A stretch of 10,018 nucleotides of DNA from an uncultured Eubacteriales bacterium (GTDB lineage Bacteria; Bacillota; Clostridia; Oscillospirales; Acutalibacteraceae), in contig CAKTTT010000074.1 in assembly GCA_934615635.1 (NCBI GenBank), positions 1 through 10,018 of the forward strand. The letters are read 5' to 3'. Made by a program: the position numbers and the translations under genes. Within the stretch, counting starts at the first letter, position 1. Each line of letters begins with the position of its first letter. This document shows positions 6,367 through 10,018 of the stretch, in pieces. The notes below the pieces were generated by a model. That model searched no databases and was not told where the DNA came from. It saw only the letters and a program-made list of their open reading frames with translations.

Positions 6367-6519
6367 TTTTAACGGACGAAAGGTGCGCCGGCAATACCGG
6401 CTGCCGCTTCACAGACGATAAGCTCCTTTTTCCCGGCGGCGCGGCGTTTATCCGTATGCGCCGGCGAAAAGGGTGAACGGGTTGTCTGTCCCGTTGATGA
6501 TAAACAAGAAAACGGAAAA

Positions 6520-6532
6520 GGTGGGTCCCATG
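6520..6532 (+). repeat. GGTGRGTCC motif, copy 3 (SD plus ATG, then stop)
   Basis: GGTGGGTCCCATG, preceded by AAAA. The ATG (6530-6532) is followed by GGC and TAA, again a two-codon frame. Confidence 0.6.
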
Positions 6533-6654
6533 GGCTAACCAAAAGCGTGCTTCCTTACAGGCACAGAAGACGGGTCGGCGGGATGCCGAACGAGCGGAAG
6601 CAGCCGTTCGAGAGGTCGGAATTGTAAGGAGGAAATATTTTATTCGGTTATATA

Positions 6655-6696
6655 AGCGCCTCGGCAGGGTTTTGCCGGGGCGCTGTGTTTCTGTCG
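6655..6696 (+). terminator. Terminator-like hairpin ending the candidate large RNA
   Basis: AGCGCCTCGGCA (6655-6666) pairs with TGCCGGGGCGCT (6673-6684) over 12 bp with one T-G pair and a GGGTTT loop. The tail gtgtttctgt is T-rich but broken, so readthrough is possible. Confidence 0.6.
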
Positions 6697-7000
6697 CAGG
6701 GCAGGTAAAAAAATCCTCCGGTTGAACCGGGGGTGGGTAAAAAAGTTTTAGCGAAAGGAAAAAGCTCCTGGGGTAACGAAAGAGGATAGACATCCGCAAA
6801 GAGAGGCGCAGAAGCCTCGCGCCAAAAACATTGCACAGAATAGCGAGACCAGAAATGGCGGGCAATATGGCCCCCATGGGGGATGCAGTGCAAAAAGAGT
6901 GATTGATAGATTGTTCGTTGCCCCCCTTTAGAGGGCGACCACGGGAGTCAGGCCCTTATAGAGACTCTTCATACCACGCCTTCAGCGTGGGCTTTTGATG
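6697..7000 (+). other. Gene-less, hairpin-rich segment ending in a terminator
   Basis: No credible ORF. Hairpins include CCTCCGGT/ACCGGGGG (about 6715-6733), GAGGC/GCCTC (6803-6807 and 6814-6818), TTGCAC/GTGCAA (6831-6836 and 6888-6893) enclosing CCCCCATGGGGG, GTTGCCC/GGGCGAC (6917-6923 and 6933-6939) and GAGTC/GACTC (6945-6949 and 6963-6967). The last is followed by a terminator at 6974-6996. It may be a second structured RNA or the 3' extension of the first. On the minus strand the 6715-6733 hairpin is followed by seven T residues and could terminate antisense transcripts. Confidence 0.3.
6974..6996 (+). terminator. Intrinsic terminator
   Basis: CCACGC (6974-6979) and GCGTGG (6985-6990) form a perfect 6-bp stem with a 5-base loop, followed by GCTTTT. 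Confidence 0.6.
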
Positions 7001-7023
7001 GGGAGGGGGCGGCGCTTTCCGTT

Positions 7024-7053
7024 TTGGCGGGAGGACGAGTAGACGGGTATATA
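7024..7053 (+). promoter_or_regulatory. Weak sigma-A promoter candidate
   Basis: TTGGCG (7024-7029), 18 bases, TATATA (7048-7053). It would transcribe 7060 onwards. An 11-base direct repeat ATATTGCGGTT (7051-7061 and 7073-7083) overlaps the start; its 22-base period equals about two helical turns, as expected for a tandem protein-binding site. Confidence 0.3.
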
Positions 7054-7127
7054 TTGCGGTTATATGCTGAAAATATTGCGGTTTTTCATCAGGCCCTTGA
7101 TCCAGGCAGAGGGGAAGTCTTTTTGGA

Positions 7128-7162
7128 CGGGCGATCCCTGGGCGCCGGCAGGGGCCCGTTTT
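7128..7162 (+). terminator. Terminator-like hairpin
   Basis: CGGGC (7128-7132) with GCCCG (7154-7158) and, inside a 3-base bulge, CCCTG (7136-7140) with CAGGG (7149-7153), followed by TTTT (7159-7162). Confidence 0.55.
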
Positions 7163-7560
7163 CGATATCTCCGATATTTTAGATACAGGAGGTGGGAGGT
7201 CCACTCCTGTGAAAAGGCGGGAACCCATAATGGCGGCGGCTTTGTGCGTCAGGAAAAGAGGAAGCCGACCGGCAGCGGCCGCAGTGGAGCGGGGAATCGC
7301 CGGTGAGCTAACCTACGGTGTGGCGGCTGGGGTCAGGGTACGCTGCAAAGGCGGCAGGCGGCCCTGGGCAGGACGATTCCGCCCGCAAAACCTTGGACGC
7401 AGGGGAAGAAAAGCCAGCTATGCGGCGGGGAATCCGGCCTCCGCCGGGCACCGGAAGAGGGCGGGATTTTCTGGGATCATGACAGGCCCGCGGCTGCTTC
7501 GAAGGGGGACGCTTCGGGGCTGTATTCCATATTCCGCATATGGATGGGTCATAACCAGGT
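7163..7560 (+). other. Gene-less segment with strong 5' hairpin
   Basis: A hairpin at 7185-7210 (10 bp with one bulged G, loop GAGGT) contains an AGGAGG-like site in its left arm. A GTG at 7209 opens a 117-codon frame, but the product is an Arg/Gly/Ala-rich chain typical of random GC-rich sequence, with no recognisable domain, and the ribosome site would be locked in the hairpin. I therefore leave it uncalled. The stretch 7300-7560 shows nothing further I can interpret. Confidence 0.25.
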
Positions 7561-7789
7561 GATAAGCCGGTGGCTTGCGCAGGCCCAAAAGGGGCTGATA
7601 CCGACGGACGCCGCGAGACGCGCGGGAGAAGTTTTTTTCTTGCGCCGCTTGTCCCGCTGTCCGTTAAGGGGTATACCTCGTCCACCGTTCGTTTCTTGAT
7701 AGGAAGGTTTTTGATTCGCGCATTGCTCGCTCCCGAAAGCGAAAGCTGACAGGGGTGCCTTCACCCGCGCTGCCGAGAGGTTCTGTAAC
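7561..7789 (+). other. Gene-less segment with nested inverted repeats
   Basis: ACGGAC (7604-7609) pairs with GTCCGT (7659-7664), and inside it GCGGGA (7622-7627) pairs with TCCCGC (7652-7657); the enclosed loop carries seven T residues (7632-7638). Further on are TCGCT/AGCGA around 7730-7743 and GGGTG/CACCC around 7753-7766. It looks like structured RNA, but strand, promoter and limits are unclear. Confidence 0.25.
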
Positions 7790-7834
7790 AAAACGAGAGG
7801 GAAACCGCCGAACCCGGCGATTCCCTCTCGTTTT
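7790..7834. terminator. Strong bidirectional terminator
   Basis: AAAACGAGAGGGAA (7790-7803) and TTCCCTCTCGTTTT (7821-7834) form a perfect 14-bp stem, with an inner CGCC/GGCG pairing. On the minus strand the stem ends in TTTTGTT and begins one base after the coat-protein stop codon; on the plus strand it blocks transcription from the gene-less region. Confidence 0.9.
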
Positions 7835-7835
7835 C

Positions 7836-8117
7836 TCAATTCTGGGCGGTCATGTTCAGGAATTTCTGCTTGGTGCTCTGGATTTTCTGTTCCTCCGCCA
7901 TGGGGGTGGGATACCAGCCCCGCTTCTGCATTTCCATGAAGATATCCGCCTGGATGTCGTGCTCGTCGTGGAGAATATTCATCATCTCGTCCCGGATGGC
8001 CGTGGTGGCGCATTCGTTGGCGTAGGTGTTGTAAAGCCCGGTGATCTGTTTTTGAGAGGTCAGGACATCCTCCAGCATTTCCTTGTCCTGCATGGCGATG
8101 GATCCATTCTGGCTCAT
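7836..8117 (-). CDS. CotF-family spore coat protein
   Basis: 93 residues. The core, QDKEMLEDVLTSQKQITGLYNTYANECATTAIRDEMMNILHDEHDIQADIFMEMQKRGWYP, is the standard CotF pattern: two long helices of a ferritin-like bundle with the terminal GWYP signature, followed by a short tail. CotF proteins are assembled into the inner spore coat by the mother cell. The frame is open to 8207, but ATG at 8117 is chosen because AAAAGGAG directly precedes it; spacing is short, and ATG at 8093 is an alternative. It is the second gene of a two-gene unit, 26 bases after the small coat gene at 8144-8329, and ends at a strong terminator. Confidence 0.85.
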   Translation of the reverse strand: MSQNGSIAMQDKEMLEDVLTSQKQITGLYNTYANECATTAIRDEMMNILHDEHDIQADIFMEMQKRGWYPTPMAEEQKIQSTKQKFLNMTAQN

Positions 8118-8143
8118 GCTCCTTTTCCCATCCTTTCCCCTGC

Positions 8144-8329
8144 TTATCCCAGGAATCCCATCAGCCGGTCGAAATGATTCTGATGACGGCCGGCGATCTG
8201 CTCGCACTGGGTTTTGATCTGCGGATCGGTGGCAAGGGCGGCGTAGGTTTTGTATTTCTTGATCAGTAGCTGTTCCGCGCTCAGTTGATCTTCCAGCGCG
8301 CCCAATTCCTTGGCGGTCAGATTCGGCAT
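8144..8329 (-). CDS. Small CotF-like spore coat protein
   Basis: 61 residues: MPNLTAKELGALEDQLSAEQ, then a second helix with YAALATDPQIKTQCEQIAGRHQNHFDRLMGFL. The LTxKELxxLEDxL opening and the HQxxFDRL ending are typical of the short coat proteins that pair with CotF in Clostridia; the two may form one four-helix unit (inference). The longer open frame (to 8488) adds an implausible basic stretch that runs into mazF; ATG at 8329 has a GGGTGG site about 9 bases upstream and lies downstream of a sigma-E-like promoter. It is cotranscribed with the CotF gene. Confidence 0.8.
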   Translation of the reverse strand: MPNLTAKELGALEDQLSAEQLLIKKYKTYAALATDPQIKTQCEQIAGRHQNHFDRLMGFLG

Positions 8330-8375
8330 GACGGCTTCCACCCTTTCTTTGCTCTGCCTGCTTTTCTTTGTTCCG

Positions 8376-8401
8376 GGGCCGCGGCGCAGGCGGCCCTTTT
8401 T
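8376..8401. terminator. GC-rich hairpin with plus-strand T-tract in the coat leader
   Basis: GGGCCGC (8376-8382) and GCGGCCC (8390-8396) make a perfect 7-bp stem; on the plus strand TTTTT (8397-8401) follows, so it looks like a terminator although no plus-strand gene precedes it. On the minus strand the coat transcript is expected to begin at about 8393, so the hairpin would sit at or near the mRNA 5' end and could protect it from degradation. Confidence 0.45.
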
Positions 8402-8429
8402 AGTATGGCCGGGGCGGCGGGGATTATGC
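8400..8429 (-). promoter_or_regulatory. Sigma-E-like promoter of the coat operon
   Basis: On the minus strand GCATAAT (8423-8429), 15 bases, CATACTAA (8400-8407). The Bacillus sigma-E consensus is KMATATT-N14/15-CATACAHT; the matches are six of seven and six of eight. Mother-cell expression fits the coat-protein products. Confidence 0.45.
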
Positions 8430-8441
8430 GGTCGAGGGCGG

Positions 8442-8828
8442 CTATGTAGCCCTGCTTTCTCTTTCCTCCGCGCGTCTGTCGGCGCCAAGGCCGAAGCTGA
8501 TCTGCAGCGCTTCGTTCACCCGGGCCATGGAATGTTCGTCCAGCCGGCCCATATGCTCCTTCAGCCGCCTCTTGTCGATGGTGCGGATCTGCTCCAGCAG
8601 CACGATGGAATCCTTGGCCAGGCCGCTGCCGGTGGAGTTGAGCTGGATATGGGTGGGCAGGCGGGCCTTATCCTTCTGGCTGGTGATGGCCGCGGCAATC
8701 ACCGTGGGGCTGAACCGGTTGCCCACATCGTTCTGCACGATCAGAACGGGCCGGATACCGCCCTGCTCGGAGCCGACCACAGGACTCAGGTCCGCGTAAA
8801 AAATATCGCCTCTGCGAATGGTATTCAC
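8442..8828 (-). CDS. MazF/PemK-family endoribonuclease toxin (EndoA-like), no antitoxin visible
   Basis: 128 residues, close to Bacillus subtilis NdoA/EndoA, which cuts mRNA at UACAU. The fold is plain: [20 protein letters not shown] (5-24), [12 protein letters not shown] (26-37), [12 protein letters not shown] (40-51), then THIQL and [18 protein letters not shown]. The catalytic Arg and Thr of MazF correspond to R26 and T49. An extra charged tail (about [14 protein letters not shown]) follows the core. The start is GTG at 8828 with GGAGG (8837-8841) 8 bases upstream; TTG at 8834 would leave only 2 bases. In Bacillus the antitoxin gene lies directly upstream, but the 151 bases up to the next gene hold no ORF of that kind. 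The toxin may be controlled by a distant antitoxin or have another role. Substrate sequence is unknown. Confidence 0.88.
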   Translation of the reverse strand: MNTIRRGDIFYADLSPVVGSEQGGIRPVLIVQNDVGNRFSPTVIAAAITSQKDKARLPTHIQLNSTGSGLAKDSIVLLEQIRTIDKRRLKEHMGRLDEHSMARVNEALQISFGLGADRRAEERESRAT

Positions 8829-8876
8829 TCTCAAAACCTCCGTATGCTTTGTGGTTATCCGGATAGTTCTAGTGTT

Positions 8877-8910
8877 GCCTGTCCATCCCGGAATTAATCA
8901 GGGGACAGGC
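8877..8910. promoter_or_regulatory. Inverted repeat upstream of mazF
   Basis: GCCTGTCC (8877-8884) and GGACAGGC (8903-8910) are exact reverse complements around an 18-base centre. On the minus strand it lies about 50 bases before the mazF start and could be a leader hairpin or an operator. On the plus strand it is followed by gatctttt. No convincing sigma-A promoter for mazF is visible nearby. Confidence 0.4.
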
Positions 8911-8979
8911 GATCTTTTCCAAACATTTTTCGATCCCTTACCATTGTATGCCCGTCCCCGCTTTTGGTCCGGGGAAATC

Positions 8980-9576
8980 TCACCGGGAGCGGGGCGGCCG
9001 GTGGGATGGCGAGAGTCGCTGCCGCCGGCGCAGCAAAAGGGTTTGGATGGAGCTGCCGATGGCCGCGATGACCACAACCGCCGCCAGCAGCATCCCCGCC
9101 GCGGCCCCGGTGACGGGGGGCACGGTGAAATCGAAGGCATATAGGTCCACACCGGCGAATAGGGCGTAAAGCCCCAGCACCAGGCCGGCGCCGCCGCCCA
9201 CCGCGGTTCCGGCGACGATGAAGGTTTGGAAGAAAAAGCCGGCGAACACGCCGCCGAATACCGCCCCCAGCAGCGCCAGCGGCCAGTTGCTGCTGCCTGC
9301 CGTGTACAGGATCAGGGTCGCCAGGACAAAGCCCGCCCCCGCGCCGGCCATGACGGCTCCCGCCGTCTGGAAATAGTAGAACACCCCCGCCAAGGCGACG
9401 CCCAGCGCCGTTCCGGCGACGACCGGCCATATTTCCGCGCCGAGGAACTGTCCCAGGGCGAGGCCGGCGCCCAGACCGATCACCAGGCCGGTGAAGGCCG
9501 CCCACAGCCGGTAAAGGGCATAGCCGAACAGGCAGAAAATCGCCCCCGCCGTGATGAGAATGATGGATGCCGCCAT
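8980..9576 (-). CDS. DUF4203-like multi-pass membrane protein
   Basis: 198 residues, with about seven hydrophobic Gly/Ala-rich segments: SIILITAGAIFCLFGYALY (4-22), a GLVIGLGAGLALG helix (about 30-42), a PVVAGTALGVALAGVFYYF helix (51-69), then similar ones near 72-90, 98-120 and 124-143, and a last one near 153-177 before a basic tail RRRQR. The GxxxG-rich pattern resembles TMEM198/DUF4203 proteins, whose bacterial function is unknown. The start ATG at 9576 is backed by AAGGAGG (9584-9590) 7 bases upstream. It precedes mazF on the same strand with a 151-base gap, so cotranscription is uncertain. The family name rests on pattern, not on a search. Confidence 0.7.
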   Translation of the reverse strand: MAASIILITAGAIFCLFGYALYRLWAAFTGLVIGLGAGLALGQFLGAEIWPVVAGTALGVALAGVFYYFQTAGAVMAGAGAGFVLATLILYTAGSSNWPLALLGAVFGGVFAGFFFQTFIVAGTAVGGGAGLVLGLYALFAGVDLYAFDFTVPPVTGAAAGMLLAAVVVIAAIGSSIQTLLLRRRQRLSPSHRPPRSR

Positions 9577-9673
9577 AAAACAGCCTCCTTTCTTATCGTT
9601 TAGCTTGCCGCGATCTCCGGAGGATTATCCGACGGCGGAGAGGCAAATAAAGGGAAAGGGCCGGCAGACGCAG

Positions 9674-9721
9674 AAAAAGCGGGAGACGCCGCAAAGCCTT
9701 TTGGGCTGCAGCGCCTCCCGC
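9674..9721 (-). terminator. Orphan minus-strand intrinsic terminator
   Basis: Arms 9679-9689 and 9711-9721 form an 11-bp stem that is complete on the minus strand (one G-T pair; an A-C mismatch on the plus strand), with an inner helix GC../..GC and AGCC/GGCT. Minus-strand TTTTT (complement of 9674-9678) follows. No minus-strand gene lies to its right in the window. Confidence 0.65.
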
Positions 9722-9725
9722 TATC

Positions 9726-9754
9726 TTGACAAAAGGGAATATTTCCAGTATGAT
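9726..9754 (+). promoter_or_regulatory. Sigma-A promoter of the GyrI-like gene
   Basis: TTGACA (9726-9731), 17 bases, TATGAT (9749-9754). The spacer contains a small dyad, GGAA/TTCC (9736-9746 area), that could bind a regulator. Transcription would start near 9761, about 43 bases before the ATG. Confidence 0.8.
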
Positions 9755-9803
9755 AGAAAACAGGAACAAAAGTTCTAAATTATGTGAAAGAGGGGACAGC
9801 GGC

Positions 9804-10018
9804 ATGGAAATCGTGAAGACCTATCGGCAGTCTATCCCGGCGACGCGCTTTATCGGCAAGAAGTACGGGGATGAGGACAGGGTGAACGGCGGCTTCGGCC
9901 AGCAATGGGGCGAGTGGTTCCAAAACGGCTGGTTTGATGTGCTCGAGGAGGCGGCCGGCGGGGCGGAAGCTCTCCGTGCGCTGTATGAGGACGGCGGGGC
10001 GACTGTCGGCCTTATGCG
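9804..10018 (+). CDS. GyrI-like effector-binding domain protein (partial, runs off the right edge)
   Basis: The first 71 residues are visible and the frame is open at the edge. They begin MEIVKTYRQSIPATRFIGKKYGD and continue with DRVNGGFGQQWGEWFQNGWFDVLE, a pattern known from stand-alone GyrI-like proteins related to the effector-binding domain of AraC and MerR-type regulators (SRPBCC-like SHS2 fold, small-molecule binding). No DNA-binding domain precedes it, so it is probably a free binding protein, not a regulator by itself. The ribosome binding site AAGAGGGG (9788-9795) is 8 bases before the ATG, and a strong promoter lies upstream. The ligand is unknown. The C-terminal half is outside the window. 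Confidence 0.7.
   Translation, partial: MEIVKTYRQSIPATRFIGKKYGDEDRVNGGFGQQWGEWFQNGWFDVLEEAAGGAEALRALYEDGGATVGLM

Larger units (their letters stand above)
5850..6695 (+). ncRNA. Candidate large structured non-coding RNA (about 0.85 kb)
   Basis: Bounded by the strong promoter at 5815-5843 and a 12-bp hairpin at 6655-6684. No ORF longer than 62 codons starts on the plus strand, and the minus-strand ORFs have no recognisable protein features. Many separated arms are complementary: TTTCTC/GAGAAA (5899-5904 and 5930-5935), a 9-bp helix (6002-6010 with 6100-6108), GGTGTGG/CCACACC (6173-6179 and 6270-6276), CGTTAAAA/TTTTAACG (6335-6342 and 6367-6374), AACGGG/CCCGTT (6476-6481 and 6490-6495), a 10-bp helix with one G-T pair (6550-6559 and 6623-6632), and within it CGAACG/CGTTCG (6587-6592 and 6605-6610). 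Two helices close domains of about 100 bases, as in large bacterial RNAs such as OLE, GOLLD or ROOL; I cannot assign it to any of them. A long regulatory leader or a decayed gene region are the alternatives. Confidence 0.45.

Noticed and set aside
7200..7320. Resemblance to a c-di-AMP (ydaO) riboswitch (GGCGGGAACCC and GAGCTAACCTACG)
   Set aside because: The pieces are in the wrong order and spacing, other conserved blocks are missing and no gene follows.
7209..7562. 117-codon plus-strand ORF after an AGGAGG-like site
   Set aside because: Low-complexity Arg/Gly/Ala product without recognisable features; the ribosome site is paired in a 10-bp hairpin.
7741..7790. Resemblance to the 5' half of a TPP riboswitch (GGGGTGCC ... 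GAGAGG)
   Set aside because: The second conserved half is absent; the sequence runs directly into the bidirectional terminator and no thiamine gene follows on this strand.

Overview
The window is GC-rich, and its gene content points to a spore-forming Firmicute of the class Clostridia (a high-GC relative of Oscillospiraceae or similar; the genus cannot be read from the sequence). The grounds are a YtaF-type sporulation membrane protein, a pair of CotF-type spore coat proteins behind a sigma-E-like promoter, a YrzB/DUF1292 protein, an EndoA/MazF toxin of the Bacillus type, GGAGG-type ribosome binding sites and near-consensus sigma-A promoters.

Layout. The left edge (1-172) holds the control region of a minus-strand gene that lies outside the window. 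An Rrf2-family regulator (minus, 173-631) has a perfect TTGACA-17-TATAAT promoter with a near-perfect palindrome over its -10, so it probably represses itself. A ytaF-like gene (plus, 834-1475) is divergent from it. The next 370 bases carry no gene but hold two 54-base direct repeats, three copies of an extended -10 box (TGGTATACT) and several hairpins; they lead into one large gene (plus, 1843-5046) that fuses an endonuclease-Q-like PHP nuclease with zinc finger to a UvrD/Rep helicase, and ends in a possible sliding-clamp-binding peptide. It ends at a bidirectional terminator facing a minus-strand region (5128-5334) that folds well and may be a small RNA, followed by a short acidic DUF1292 gene (minus, 5335-5649).

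The most unusual part is 5838-7790: about 2 kb without a credible protein gene. It starts with a TTGACA-17-TATACT promoter and contains many long-range complementary arms and several terminator-like hairpins. Three copies of a 13-base motif in it each place a Shine-Dalgarno-like sequence at the same distance from a start codon; two of these starts reach a stop after one further codon. I read 5850-about 6695 as a candidate large structured non-coding RNA, with further structured segments up to 7790. I could not match it to a family I can recall with certainty.

The right part is a minus-strand series: two small CotF-like coat proteins (7836-8117 and 8144-8329), an orphan MazF-type endoribonuclease toxin (8442-8828) and a DUF4203-like multi-pass membrane protein (8980-9576). 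The window closes with the start of a plus-strand GyrI-like effector-binding protein (9804 to the edge) behind a TTGACA-17-TATGAT promoter.
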